DNA of 64,000 nucleotides, from positions 1 through 64,000 of the forward strand of contig CAIOHR010000262.1 in assembly GCA_903858115.1 (NCBI GenBank). Reading direction: 5' to 3'. This stretch comes from an uncultured Pirellula sp. (GTDB taxonomy: Bacteria > Planctomycetota > Planctomycetia > Pirellulales > Pirellulaceae). The notes beneath the pieces were generated by a model, which was given only the letters and a program-made list of their open reading frames with translations, was not told the DNA's origin and ran no database searches. Made by a program: the position numbers and the translations under genes. Shown here one piece after another: positions 25,221 through 34,344 of this stretch; the stretch's first letter is position 1, and the number at the start of each line of letters is the position of its first letter.

Positions 25221-26675
25221 CTAGGATAGTACTTCTTGCACGACTCGCGCGGGCACTACGCCGGTGAGTCGGAAATCTAGTCCTTGAGAACGGACCGACA
25301 ATCGTTCGTGATGTAGACCGAGTTGGTGAAGGATCGTTGCATGAATATCGCGAACATGTACGGAATGGTCGATCGGGCCGAAGCCGAACTCATCGGTCTC
25401 TCCATAACGAACTCCCGGTTTGAATCCGCCACCCGCGAACCACATCGTGAACGCATCGATATGGTGGTTGCGCCCCGTCGATTCGCGTACTTCGCCCATC
25501 GGGGTCCGTCCAAATTCTCCACCCCAGATAACGATCGTATCTTCTAACAGTCCACGTCGCTTGAGATCCATGATGAGTGCGGCACAAGGTTGGTCGATCT
25601 CTTTGCTAATCGCGGGCAAGTGTGTTTCGAGATTCTCGGTCGTACCGCCGTGATGGTCCCAATTCGTATGATACAACTGGATGAACCGAACCCCTTTTTC
25701 CACAAGCCTTCTTGCTAACAGACAATTTCTCGCAAACGATGCTTCTTTCGGATCTTTGATACCATAAAGTTCGAGCGTTTCGGCTGACTCGTTCGTTGTA
25801 TCCATCAATTCCGGAGCGCTCGACTGCATCCGATAGGCCATCTCGTATGCGTTGATACGAGCGGAAATCTCGTCGTCACCCGTTTCCGCAAGTCGCTTCG
25901 TATTGAGTGCCCGCACGGTCTCAATGACCTGGAGTTGTTCTTCGTTCTTGAGCCCAGTGGGAGTCGTGAGATTCAAGATAGGTTCTCCTTTGTTTCGAAG
26001 CGGTACACCTTGATAGGTGGATGGCAGCATGCCGCTTCCCCAAAGAACAGAGCCACCGCGCGGCCCGCGTGGTCCACTCTGCAATACAACGAATCCTGGC
26101 AAGTCAGCGCATTCACTTCCCAATCCATAGGTCAACCAAGCGCCCATACTCGGCCGACCAAACTGGCCTGTGCCGGTATTCATAAAGAGTTTGGCCGGGG
26201 CATGATTGAATAGATCGGTTTTGCACGTGTGGATGAATGTCAACTCATCAACGATCTTTGCCGTATACGGCAACAGATCGCTAACCCATGCACCACATTC
26301 GCCATATTTTGCAAACGTTCGCTTTGGGCCCAGCAAATTGATACGGTGACTGCTATCCATAAAGGCAAAGCGTTTTCCCTCGATGTAGCTTTGAGGCATT
26401 GGCTCGCCATTGAGCTTGGTCAACATCGGCTTGTAGTCGAACATCTCAAGTTGCGATGGCCCGCCTGCCATGAACAAAAAGATGACCCGTTTGGCACGCG
26501 CCGGAAAGTGAGTTGGCTTTGGCGCAAGTGGATTGCTAGAATCGTCCCTTGCCATCGCAGAGTTCGAACCTAGCAATTGACCGAGGGCCGTCGCACCCAA
26601 GCCAATTCCGCATTGCTGGAAAAGATGTCGACGCGTTTGTTGTTGCAGTATCCGTTGTTGATTGTTCATGATCAT
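25221..26675 (-). CDS. DUF1501 protein (planctomycete sulfatase-like, Tat-type signal)
   Basis: 484 residues. The N-terminal TRRHLFQQCGIGLGATALGQ segment is a Tat-like or atypical signal. The rest matches DUF1501, a family with an alkaline-phosphatase/sulfatase-like fold: VIFLFMAGGPSQLEMFDYKP, LPGFVVLQSGPRGPRGGSVL, FIQLYHTNWDHHGG, TIVIWGGEFGRTPMGE, GRNHHIDAFTMWFAGGG. The biochemical role is not established in my knowledge. It starts 3 bp after the stop of the haem/DUF1549/DUF1553 gene; these two families occur together in planctomycetes as a unit, so they probably act in one extracytoplasmic process. Confidence 0.9.
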   Translation of the reverse strand: MIMNNQQRILQQQTRRHLFQQCGIGLGATALGQLLGSNSAMARDDSSNPLAPKPTHFPARAKRVIFLFMAGGPSQLEMFDYKPMLTKLNGEPMPQSYIEGKRFAFMDSSHRINLLGPKRTFAKYGECGAWVSDLLPYTAKIVDELTFIHTCKTDLFNHAPAKLFMNTGTGQFGRPSMGAWLTYGLGSECADLPGFVVLQSGPRGPRGGSVLWGSGMLPSTYQGVPLRNKGEPILNLTTPTGLKNEEQLQVIETVRALNTKRLAETGDDEISARINAYEMAYRMQSSAPELMDTTNESAETLELYGIKDPKEASFARNCLLARRLVEKGVRFIQLYHTNWDHHGGTTENLETHLPAISKEIDQPCAALIMDLKRRGLLEDTIVIWGGEFGRTPMGEVRESTGRNHHIDAFTMWFAGGGFKPGVRYGETDEFGFGPIDHSVHVRDIHATILHQLGLHHERLSVRSQGLDFRLTGVVPARVVQEVLS

Positions 26676-26678
26676 TTA

Positions 26679-29072
26679 TTATTCTCGCGTGACCGTTTCA
26701 TCCAGATTGAGCAATACCCTCGCAACACTGAGCGGCTCTAAGCCTTTCAGAAGATCCAGTTCGGTTGGTTGAGGTTTTCGGCCTGTACATCGTCGGAAAG
26801 CAGCTACGACCCCTTCTTTCTTGACTATTTCAGACAAAGCCTGGGCAAACTCGAAAAATCCGGTGTCGTTGAGTAACGTCAACGCTTGGAGCGGCGTGTT
26901 GCTACGGACTCGCCGAGTGCAGGTACTATATCCGTCTGGTGAGTCGAACACGTTCAGCGATGGCGGCGGAGTTGCACGAAAGACAAATGTATACAATCCG
27001 CGCCGATAGCGATCCTCCCCTGGACTGACTTTCCATTCTCGCCGGGATTGTCCCAAACTCATGACACCGTCTGGGATTGGCGGAAAGACAGGTGGGCCGC
27101 CCATTTTGGGTGCAAACAACCCGCTCGCTACCAGTCCCACATCTCGGACGATCTCCGCGTCCAATCGCAACCGTCGCTGTCTCGCGAGCAAGTAATTGTC
27201 GCGATCTTTCGCTTGGAGATCAGGTCGGTCATGCGATCGTTGTTGATAAGCATCGGAAGTGAGAATCGATTGGTGAAGCTCCTTGAGGCTCCAACCGTTT
27301 TCAATAAATTCAATAGCTAACCAGTCGAGCAACTCAGGATGCGTTGGCAAAGCACCTTGGAGCCCAAAGTCGTTCTCGGTTTCGACAATCCCTCGTCCGA
27401 AATAATGTTGCCAGACGCGATTCACAATCACTCGGGCGGTCAGCGGATTCGATGGAGACAAGATCCACTGCGCAAGATCCAACCGATTCACTTTCTCCGA
27501 TGAGGCTTGGAACGGATGCAAAACAGACAGCGTTCCGCTCGTGACTTCGTCAGCAGGGCGAGTGAAGTCCCCTTGAATGAAAACGTTCGTCTTACGAGGC
27601 TTTTCACGTTCTTTGAAAACCATAGTTTTCACGCCTCGGGACAACTGCTTGTCGATTTCTTTGATGCGCTCACGCGATTGAGAAATCTTGGCGTCGGGTT
27701 GATCAGCAAATGCTGCATAGAGTCCTTCCTGCTGGACAAGCGATCGTTTCTTCGCTTCTACACCTAGCGTTTTTCGAACTTCGCCGTTGAGTTCTTTCTT
27801 TTGTTCATCCGTCAGTTTCTCTTCCCAATTCTTCATCCCGTCGGCATGCTGCGCGAGAATATCTTTGATCCCTTGTTCGAGTTGTTGCTTTTCTTTCTTT
27901 AACTCTTCATCGCGAACATCGAGAGGATAGATCGTCAGCTCTGGTTCGTCTTGATTGTTGAAAAAAGCGAATAACTGATAGTACTCCTTTTGAGAGATCG
28001 GATCGAATTTATGGTCATGGCACTGCGCGCAACCAACCGTGAGTCCCAGAAACACACTGCCTGTTGTTGCGACTCGATCAAACACACTTTCGATTCGAAA
28101 CTGCTCTTGGTCGATTCCGCCTTCTTGATTGATTTGCGTGTTCCGGTGAAAGCCTGTTGCAACCCGTTGCTGGTTTGTCGGTTCAGGAAGCAAATCGCCA
28201 GCAAGTTGCTCAGTGGCGAATTGATTGAACGGCATGTCTCGATTGAAGGCGTCGATAACCCAGTCTCGGTATAACCAAATTTCTCGAGGCGCATCGATCG
28301 AGTAACCATTGCTATCGGCATAGCGGGCTTGGTCTAGCCACCATCGCCCCCAACGTTCACCGTAGTGAGGACTCTTCAAGAGTTTGTCCACGAGCGCTTC
28401 GTATGCGAGTGAACCTCGAGCATCAAAATCAGCAACGAATGCGTCGACCTCTTCCGGCGTCGGAGGAAGCCCGACTACATCGAGACTTGCTCGTCGAATC
28501 AATGTGATCGCGTCTGCTCGATCGGAAGGGGGAAGTCCGGCCTCATGGAGTCGCTCGCGAATGAACAGGTCGATGGGTGAATTAGAATTCTTCGAAACTG
28601 CCTCGGACTCAAAAGATACGCGATTGGGAAGCATCGGCTTTTTCGGCGCGATGAAAGACCAATGCGTTGCGTACTCTGCCCCTTGGTCAATCCATCCTTG
28701 GAGAATTTGTTTTTGTTTTTCCGTTAGGTGCTTCCCAGTCTCCGGAGGGGGCATAATGCTGCCTTCGTCCGTTGACAGGATTCGTCGTACGAGTTCGCTT
28801 TCCTTCGCGTTGCCTGGCTTGATCGCCACTTCGCCCGAAGCGAGTTCTGCAATTGCACCCCCTCGCGTATCCAATCCCAGCCCTGCCTCCCGCTTCGATG
28901 CGTCGAAGCCGTGACAAGCGAGACAGTTTTCCGAGAGGATCGGGCGAACGTCTCGGTTAAAATCCAGCTTCCGTTCCACCCCCAACAACATATTGGACGG
29001 AGCGAACGCAGCTACCCACATGAGGTAGAATAATGTTTGCAAAGGTGCTGACGTTGAATATCGCGTCTTCAT
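26679..29072 (-). CDS. Planctomycete cytochrome C (PSCyt1)-DUF1549-DUF1553 protein
   Basis: 797 residues. A signal/anchor (residues ~10-30) is followed by a haem-binding domain with CLACH near residue 50 (LSENCLACHGFDAS), DUF1549 (PSCyt2) with a second CAQCH motif in GCAQCHDHKFDPI around residue 350, a charged coiled region and DUF1553 (PSD1) at the C-terminus (NPLTARVIVNRVWQHYFGRG, TPLQALTLLND). This is a typical planctomycete multi-domain exported haem protein of unknown reaction, paired with the DUF1501 protein directly downstream. Upstream is a 104 bp gap shared with a divergent oxidoreductase gene, probably a bidirectional promoter region. Confidence 0.92.
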   Translation of the reverse strand: MKTRYSTSAPLQTLFYLMWVAAFAPSNMLLGVERKLDFNRDVRPILSENCLACHGFDASKREAGLGLDTRGGAIAELASGEVAIKPGNAKESELVRRILSTDEGSIMPPPETGKHLTEKQKQILQGWIDQGAEYATHWSFIAPKKPMLPNRVSFESEAVSKNSNSPIDLFIRERLHEAGLPPSDRADAITLIRRASLDVVGLPPTPEEVDAFVADFDARGSLAYEALVDKLLKSPHYGERWGRWWLDQARYADSNGYSIDAPREIWLYRDWVIDAFNRDMPFNQFATEQLAGDLLPEPTNQQRVATGFHRNTQINQEGGIDQEQFRIESVFDRVATTGSVFLGLTVGCAQCHDHKFDPISQKEYYQLFAFFNNQDEPELTIYPLDVRDEELKKEKQQLEQGIKDILAQHADGMKNWEEKLTDEQKKELNGEVRKTLGVEAKKRSLVQQEGLYAAFADQPDAKISQSRERIKEIDKQLSRGVKTMVFKEREKPRKTNVFIQGDFTRPADEVTSGTLSVLHPFQASSEKVNRLDLAQWILSPSNPLTARVIVNRVWQHYFGRGIVETENDFGLQGALPTHPELLDWLAIEFIENGWSLKELHQSILTSDAYQQRSHDRPDLQAKDRDNYLLARQRRLRLDAEIVRDVGLVASGLFAPKMGGPPVFPPIPDGVMSLGQSRREWKVSPGEDRYRRGLYTFVFRATPPPSLNVFDSPDGYSTCTRRVRSNTPLQALTLLNDTGFFEFAQALSEIVKKEGVVAAFRRCTGRKPQPTELDLLKGLEPLSVARVLLNLDETVTRE

Positions 29073-29176
29073 TTTGGCCTAATTTGTAGCAGTGATGGTT
29101 ACGCCTACAATTGTAACTGGACTCAGTCCTTATAGAACGCCTTCTATCGATTCCTCCCCGAAACGAGCAGAAACAA

Positions 29177-30487
29177 ATGACGACAAGAACGACGACAAGA
29201 CGTGTTTTCCTGGGTTCCCTCGCTGCGACTTGCTCTCATTCGGCGTTAGGTTCCCCAACCAACTTGCCTGCTAGCGTTTCGGATCGGTTAAAGATTGCTA
29301 TCATCGGTTGCGGAGGAAGGGCTTCTTCTCTATTGGAAACATTTCGGGATATCTGCGAAATTTCTTGGATCTGCGATCCTGACCGCAAACGTTTGGAGCA
29401 ATTTAACGTCAAGGCAAAAGCTGCCAACACAACCACAGATCTTCGGGATATTTTGTCCGATGCCAAAGTCCAAGCGGTCGTGATCGCGACTCCAGACCAT
29501 TGGCATGCACCAGCCGCCATCATGGCATGCAATTCTGGAAAACATGTTTATGTGGAAAAGCCATGTAGCCACAATTTTCGCGAAGGCCAACTCTTGGTCG
29601 AAGCGGCTCGTCGAAACGAAGTCGTGGTACAACACGGCACTCAAAGCCGTTCGAATCCCATGATCGCAAACGCGATGCAACTCCTCAAGGAAGGAGTCAT
29701 TGGTGATGTGCTAACCGCCAAAGCGTGGAACATTCAACGACGAAAGAATATTGGTACATCTTCCCCGAGTGAACCACCTTCCGAAGTCGATTATGACACG
29801 TGGGTCGGACCTGCCGAGTTCATGCCGTTCCAAAAGAATCGTTTTCACTACGATTGGCATTGGTGGCATAACTTCGGAACAGGAGATATCGGCAATGATG
29901 GAGCCCACGAGATCGATATCGCTCGTTGGGGATTAGGTGCGGACGGACTACCGAGCTCGGCTTCTGCAATGGGTGGCAAATACTATTTTGACGATGATCA
30001 GCAATTCCCTGACCAAGCGATGTGCAGTTTTGAATGGCCCGGAGACGGTAAAGTTCAACATCGAAAACAACTTCTCTTTGAGATGAGGATCTGGTCCAAA
30101 AACTATCCCTACAACTGCGACACAGGAATCGAGTTCTACGGCACATCAGGGATGTTGATGATCAGCAAACGAGGCAAGCAGATGCTTTGGAACGATGACA
30201 ATAAACTCGTCGATGTTCCAATGCCAAAGCAAGTGCCGAAACTCGAATCAAGCCACCAGCTGGACTTCGTCAAAGCTGTACTCGAATCGCGCAAACCGAC
30301 GGCTGACATTGAGATTGGACATCAGTCGGTAGCCCTCATTCACTTGGCGAATGCTGCTGTGCGACTCGGTCGAACTCTCAAGATCGACGCTGCGAAAGAG
30401 ACCGTTGTGGAGGATCAAGAAGCGACCGCCCTGCTGAGACGGCAATATCGCAAAGAAGGACACTGGTCGATCCCCGCTGGGGTGTAG
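29177..30487 (+). CDS. Gfo/Idh/MocA-family oxidoreductase with Tat signal
   Basis: 436 residues. The twin-arginine signal RRVFLGSLAATC (residues 8-19) predicts folded export with bound NAD(P). The Rossmann motif is IAIIGCGGRASS, the family signature is HVYVEKPCSHN, and the C-terminal alpha/beta domain has DWHWWHNFGTGDIGNDGAHEID with candidate catalytic His residues. Family members oxidise or epimerise sugars; planctomycetes carry many exported paralogues. The specific substrate is unknown. It is transcribed divergently from the haem/DUF1549/DUF1553 gene, suggesting shared control. Confidence 0.92.
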   Translation: MTTRTTTRRVFLGSLAATCSHSALGSPTNLPASVSDRLKIAIIGCGGRASSLLETFRDICEISWICDPDRKRLEQFNVKAKAANTTTDLRDILSDAKVQAVVIATPDHWHAPAAIMACNSGKHVYVEKPCSHNFREGQLLVEAARRNEVVVQHGTQSRSNPMIANAMQLLKEGVIGDVLTAKAWNIQRRKNIGTSSPSEPPSEVDYDTWVGPAEFMPFQKNRFHYDWHWWHNFGTGDIGNDGAHEIDIARWGLGADGLPSSASAMGGKYYFDDDQQFPDQAMCSFEWPGDGKVQHRKQLLFEMRIWSKNYPYNCDTGIEFYGTSGMLMISKRGKQMLWNDDNKLVDVPMPKQVPKLESSHQLDFVKAVLESRKPTADIEIGHQSVALIHLANAAVRLGRTLKIDAAKETVVEDQEATALLRRQYRKEGHWSIPAGV

Positions 30488-30548
30488 TATTCGCTCGCCA
30501 ATCGCCTCACCTCGCTGCGCTCGACCCTCCCAGTGTGGCTGCTGCTCT

Positions 30549-30578
30549 AATCCCTACCCGAAGCGTGAGCGAGGGATT
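30549..30578 (+). repeat. Dispersed 'CGAAGCGTGAGCGAGGGA' repeat, intergenic copy
   Basis: AATCCCTACCCGAAGCGTGA followed by GCGAGGGATT. The same core as inside the DUF58 gene (17025-17053, opposite strand) and at 36404-36431. Confidence 0.85.
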
Positions 30579-30633
30579 CTGCATCCCTCGCTGAAGTTGC
30601 GCATTTGCTTTAAGGGCAACGCCCTGCTCGTTT

Positions 30634-30803
30634 GCCTAGCCCAGCCCGACGGGCTGGGACTAGGTAAAACGTATTCATCTGAGGGCTGAAGGCCCGATCG
30701 TTTAGCAAATTGCCGGGCCTTCAGCCCTAATTCATGTCGGTTTTCGTACCACCCAGGCCGGTGGCCTGGGCTATGCAAATGGTTGGGCCTTTGGCCCGAA
30801 AAC
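30634..30803. repeat. Cluster of four REP-like palindromes
   Basis: In order: CCCAGCCCGACGGGCTGGG flanked by CCTAG/CTAGG; AGGGCTGAAGGCCCG with its exact complement 17 bp later (30682-30728); CCCAGGCCGGTGGCCTGGG (30752-30770); GGGCCTTTGGCCC (near 30785-30797). Each would form a stable RNA or DNA hairpin. Confidence 0.85.
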
Positions 30804-30824
30804 CAGACCTGTTCATATTTAAAG

Positions 30825-31295
30825 TTATTTGTTCGGCGCTAAAAAACGCAGATGATGTGCGCAGTGAGCCATTTGAAGCGCGATCAATTCGTCTTTGGTC
30901 AACGCTCCGAACAACGGGGAAGGATGCATATCTCCACGATGGCTCTTGAGTCGATCGATCGCCTTCGTAAGGCGCTGGACAGATGCCGTTGCATCTGAGT
31001 TTGGCGAATGGACCGATTGCGGCGCTGTTGGCGAGTTGTTCGCCATTCGTTGGCTGGCAACAAACTGGCGATAGAGGGCTTTGCCTCGAAGTGTCCGCAT
31101 GACTCCTATCAATACTCGCACAAACCATGGCATCGGTGGAAAACCATCCAATGGATAGGTCATCCAGTCGGCAAGATGTTCGCAGATTTGCGAAAGATCC
31201 CATTTCCCATGAGCAGAGTAACCGGTTCGCTGCAAATTCTCGATGTCGGACTTGATTTCGTCGAGTGTCTGAAATCGAAGCTCTGTGCGGATCAT
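30825..31295 (-). CDS. DUF1569 (DinB-like) protein
   Basis: 156 residues from the ATG at 31295 (a TTG at 31310 is also possible). It matches DUF1569, related to the DinB/YfiT four-helix metal-binding superfamily: GKWDLSQICEHLADWMTYPLDGFP near the N-terminus and HPSPLFGALTKDELIALQMAHCAHHLRFLAP at the end. His residues in CEHLADW, DMHPSPLFG and HCAHHL are the likely metal ligands. Members are thought to act as thiol-dependent or hydrolytic detoxifying enzymes, but the substrate is not known here. Confidence 0.85.
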   Translation of the reverse strand: MIRTELRFQTLDEIKSDIENLQRTGYSAHGKWDLSQICEHLADWMTYPLDGFPPMPWFVRVLIGVMRTLRGKALYRQFVASQRMANNSPTAPQSVHSPNSDATASVQRLTKAIDRLKSHRGDMHPSPLFGALTKDELIALQMAHCAHHLRFLAPNK

Positions 31296-31334
31296 GGGAA
31301 CTAGACTCAACAGGAAAAGTGAGGATTGCCAGTT

Positions 31335-31426
31335 AAAGTAGTAGCCTCATTCCATATGCCGTCCACCTAGAATCCCTGCAAATGTCCATGAGCGGACGGT
31401 ACGACGGAGATTGCCTGCTACTATTC
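31335..31426 (-). mobile_element. Decayed third copy of the MITE-like element, inverted
   Basis: On the minus strand it reads GTAGCAGGCA, CTCCGTCG, CCGTCCGCTC, GGGATTCTAGGTGGACGGCA, ATGGAATG, matching the interior of copies at 1152-1270 and 1536-1657. The outer GACACAGCCG ends are missing, so it is a truncated or eroded copy. It lies in the divergent gap between DUF1569 and the next gene. Confidence 0.75.
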
Positions 31427-31521
31427 AAACAACGTAACGCGAATGAGCATGTTTTTCTAGTAGATCCTAAAGGTAAAGCGGACCACCAGCAGACAATCAA
31501 AGTGCTCGCTACAATACCAGC

Positions 31522-32472
31522 ATGGATCTAGAAAATTTCGTTCTCCCCAGCGAAGACCCGCTCGCAATCGACGAACGGCCTCGCGCCCACCCCAAAGTGA
31601 CACTCGCCACGCTGGACTTGCGTTGGCTCGTGGCGGCGATTTTTGCTTTTGCTTTTCTCGCGAATCTAGTGGTGCCTATCTGCATAGAGGGCTGGGAGCG
31701 TAATCTGTCAACTCGGAATGGTTCGATTTATGGGTTCCGATGGAGCGAATGGATTGGAGGAATGGCTTACGGACTAAAACTCGGCGAACTGCTCATGATA
31801 GGAGTGTTCCTCGGGCTCGGTCACTATCATTGGGCAAAGCGATTGCTCATTGTTTCCTTCGGGACCCTGATGCTAGCCAGCGCCCATATTGTCGGCTATC
31901 GGTGGGCTGGTTGGGCGCCACCGATGTTCGTTGCGGTGCTGTGTTATCTGGTGTCCTTTTCCGTAACGCTGGCAGTCGGCGTATTCTTGGGGCTGATCGC
32001 AACATGGAATCGCTGGATACTCGATCGTCAGAGCCTTGCTACGAGTGCCAATCAGGTTAGCCATCAATTTGATACTCGACTGCTGTTTAGCATCATGATT
32101 GCAGTTGCTATTTGCATTCCACTTTTGAAATCGACTTTGTCGATTACTGATGCAGGGATACCGGTAGGTAATGAGATTTTCCAAATGGCTTTATGGTCCG
32201 TTTGGTTATCCGTCACTCTGTGTAGTTTGATGGTCGTTCAATCCATTGCATTCCTTGTCCCGAATGCAAAAAAGACCATCGTCGCATTCGGCATCTTGAT
32301 CATCGCAGGACCCGTTTTATTCCAATGGGTGGCACTGAACATGGTGCCATTCAAGATCTCCTGGGGAGTGATCCTTTTCGCGTATTGGATCACATTCGGA
32401 GTGGTTGGATCTACGTCATTTGTTTTCGTTCTGCTTCGCTGGATGGGATATCAGCTTCGTAAGAGGAATTGA
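31522..32472 (+). CDS. Integral membrane protein, unknown function
   Basis: 316 residues with about eight hydrophobic segments (approximately 34-54, 78-98, 104-122, 130-155, 184-205, 218-245, 252-275, 282-308), an acidic cytoplasmic-type N-terminus and a basic C-terminus (RKRN). I do not recognise a family motif. It is a monocistronic gene flanked by repeat elements on both sides. Confidence 0.65.
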   Translation: MDLENFVLPSEDPLAIDERPRAHPKVTLATLDLRWLVAAIFAFAFLANLVVPICIEGWERNLSTRNGSIYGFRWSEWIGGMAYGLKLGELLMIGVFLGLGHYHWAKRLLIVSFGTLMLASAHIVGYRWAGWAPPMFVAVLCYLVSFSVTLAVGVFLGLIATWNRWILDRQSLATSANQVSHQFDTRLLFSIMIAVAICIPLLKSTLSITDAGIPVGNEIFQMALWSVWLSVTLCSLMVVQSIAFLVPNAKKTIVAFGILIIAGPVLFQWVALNMVPFKISWGVILFAYWITFGVVGSTSFVFVLLRWMGYQLRKRN

Positions 32473-32876
32473 GTATGCCCCATGTTGCCTTTGTACCCTT
32501 TACTGGACTTCGGGTTGGTACAGCAGAGATGCTTGCATTCGGGATGTCACTGCCAGGGCTAAGGGATCGAGGCGAGGCACTCACCCTGCCTGCGGCACCC
32601 CTCTCCCTTTTCAAGGGAGACTGCTGATTTAGTGAGCCGTTGGGCGCTAGCCCCGGTTTAGTGGCTTCGCCACAGTCGGCAACCGGGGCTAGCGCCCGAC
32701 GGCTCACCATGAACCAACAAGCCGGGTCTAAATCAGCAGTCTCCAAAGCAAAAGGGAGAGGGGACACGATCTTCATCGCTACGCCCCGCGCTGGCGAGCA
32801 ACGTGGTCGCGGTTAATTGGCTTTGGCTAAACCTATCTAATGCACTCGAGAGGCAATGCAATAGGAAGACATTGCA
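32473..32876. other. Convergent gap holding a nested palindrome
   Basis: 404 bp between the convergent membrane-protein and xylA genes. The main content is the nested inverted repeat 32598-32763. No gene is seen. Confidence 0.7.
32598..32763. repeat. Nested 166 bp palindrome (GAGCCGTCGGGC family inside a second inverted repeat)
   Basis: Outer arms: CCCCTCTCCCTTTT plus GGAGACTGCTGATTTA at the left (32598-32631), with a near-perfect complement at 32729-32763. Inner arms: GTGAGCCGTTGGGCGCTAGC (from 32632) and GCTAGCGCCCGACGGCTCAC (to 32707), identical in family to 25116-25212. The inner palindrome sits exactly within the outer one. Confidence 0.9.
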
Positions 32877-34187
32877 CTAGATGTAGAGATTGAAGATATT
32901 CTCCAGCATCTCTTGTCGACCGCTTTCGTTGGGACTCGCGTCACCTTTTTCAAGCATGAACTTTTCGAGGGAGGCCAAGCTCGCTTTACCACTTTCAATC
33001 TCGGCACCGATGCCAGAGTCCCAACTGCGATATCGATTCTTGACGAACTGATCGATGAGTCCTTCCTTGCGAATCTCAGCAGCGATGCGAAGACCACGAG
33101 CGAATGCGTCCATTCCACCGACGTGGGCATGGAACAAATCAATCGGTTCAAAGCTTTCGCGTCGCACCTTGGCGTCGAAATTCACACCGCCCGTCTTGAA
33201 CCCACCGTACTTGAGAATGATCAACATCGTTTGCGCGGTAAGGTAATAATCGGTTGGGAATTGATCTGTGTCCCATCCCAAGAGCAAGTCCCCGGTGTTG
33301 GCATCGATCGATCCCAACGCATCTTGCATACCGGAATAATCCAGTTCGTGCATCATGGTATGCCCAGCCAACGTCGCGTGATTCGTTTCCAAATTCAGTT
33401 TGAAGTAAGGAAGCAAATCGTAGGCTCTCAAAAAGTTCAAGCAGGCTGCAGCGTCGCTGTCATACTGATGCTTGGTTGGCTCTTTCGGCTTGGGCTCGAT
33501 CAAAAATTGACCTTTGAATCCGATCTCTTTCGCATAATCCACCGCCATATGAAACAGTTTGGCAAGGTGATCCAGCTCGCGTTTCATGTCGGTGTTGTAG
33601 AGAGATTGGTAACCTTCGCGACCACCCCAGAAGACGTAATTCTCGCCACCGAGATCTTTGGTGACTTCCATCGCCTTCTTCACTTGAGCTGCAGCGTACG
33701 CAAACACTTCAGCGTTGCAAGTCGTCGCGGCGCCGTGCATGAAGCGAGGGTTACTAAACATGTTCGCAGTGCCCCACAGGAGCTTGACCCCGGTGGATTG
33801 CTGATGGGCTTTGAGAGCGTCGGCGATCTTTTGCAAGTTCGCATTCGTTTCTCGCAGAGAGCTTCCTTCGGGGGCAACGTCACGATCGTGGAACGCATAG
33901 TAGGGAGCATCTAACTTTTGAAACAGTTCGAACGCAGCTTCGACACGTGTGAGAGCGTTGTCAACCGAATTGCTACCATCATCCCACGGACGAATTGCGG
34001 TCCCTGGACCGAACGGATCGGAGCCGGTTCCACGCATTGTGTGCCAATAGACGATACTGAAACGCAAGTGCTCCTTCATCGTCTTGCCTTCGATCACCTC
34101 GGATGGGTTGTACCAACGAAATGCCAATGGATTTCGGCTTTTGGGGCCTTCGTATTGGATCTTGGCAATCTCTGGGAAGTAGGCCAT
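32877..34187 (-). CDS. xylA: Xylose isomerase
   Basis: 436 residues, the full length of the class II enzyme. It interconverts D-xylose and D-xylulose (and glucose/fructose) using two divalent metals. Visible motifs: catalytic His in [29 protein letters not shown], metal-binding Glu/Lys in [34 protein letters not shown] and the metal Asp residues of [10 protein letters not shown]. There is no xylulokinase or xylose regulator beside it, so flux into the pentose phosphate pathway would use a distant kinase. A sugar-type MFS gene lies 2.3 kb away. The start ATG at 34187 has a weak Shine-Dalgarno. Confidence 0.97.
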   Translation of the reverse strand: MAYFPEIAKIQYEGPKSRNPLAFRWYNPSEVIEGKTMKEHLRFSIVYWHTMRGTGSDPFGPGTAIRPWDDGSNSVDNALTRVEAAFELFQKLDAPYYAFHDRDVAPEGSSLRETNANLQKIADALKAHQQSTGVKLLWGTANMFSNPRFMHGAATTCNAEVFAYAAAQVKKAMEVTKDLGGENYVFWGGREGYQSLYNTDMKRELDHLAKLFHMAVDYAKEIGFKGQFLIEPKPKEPTKHQYDSDAAACLNFLRAYDLLPYFKLNLETNHATLAGHTMMHELDYSGMQDALGSIDANTGDLLLGWDTDQFPTDYYLTAQTMLIILKYGGFKTGGVNFDAKVRRESFEPIDLFHAHVGGMDAFARGLRIAAEIRKEGLIDQFVKNRYRSWDSGIGAEIESGKASLASLEKFMLEKGDASPNESGRQEMLENIFNLYI

Positions 34188-34344
34188 GTTCGCTTTCTGA
34201 GTTCATTTTGAGGAGAGTTCGTTTCAAATCCTGCCGGCCGCCCGTCAGCAAAGAATATGAGCCAAGAGTTTACCTAGTCCGCAGAGTCCCGCAACTGATG
34301 CACTTCGTCACCAGCTGGGAAAACCGCTACATTAGATTGGGTGC

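Larger units (their letters stand above)
30488..30824. other. Convergent gap packed with palindromic repeats
   Basis: 337 bp between the convergent oxidoreductase and DUF1569 genes. It is almost entirely repeats: the GAAGCGTGAGCGAGGGA unit (30549-30578) and at least four palindromes from 30634 to 30803. No gene is seen. Confidence 0.75.

Noticed and set aside
32913..33914. 333-residue frame antisense to xylA
   Set aside because: Lies entirely opposite the well-supported xylose isomerase gene, and its translation shows no family motif.
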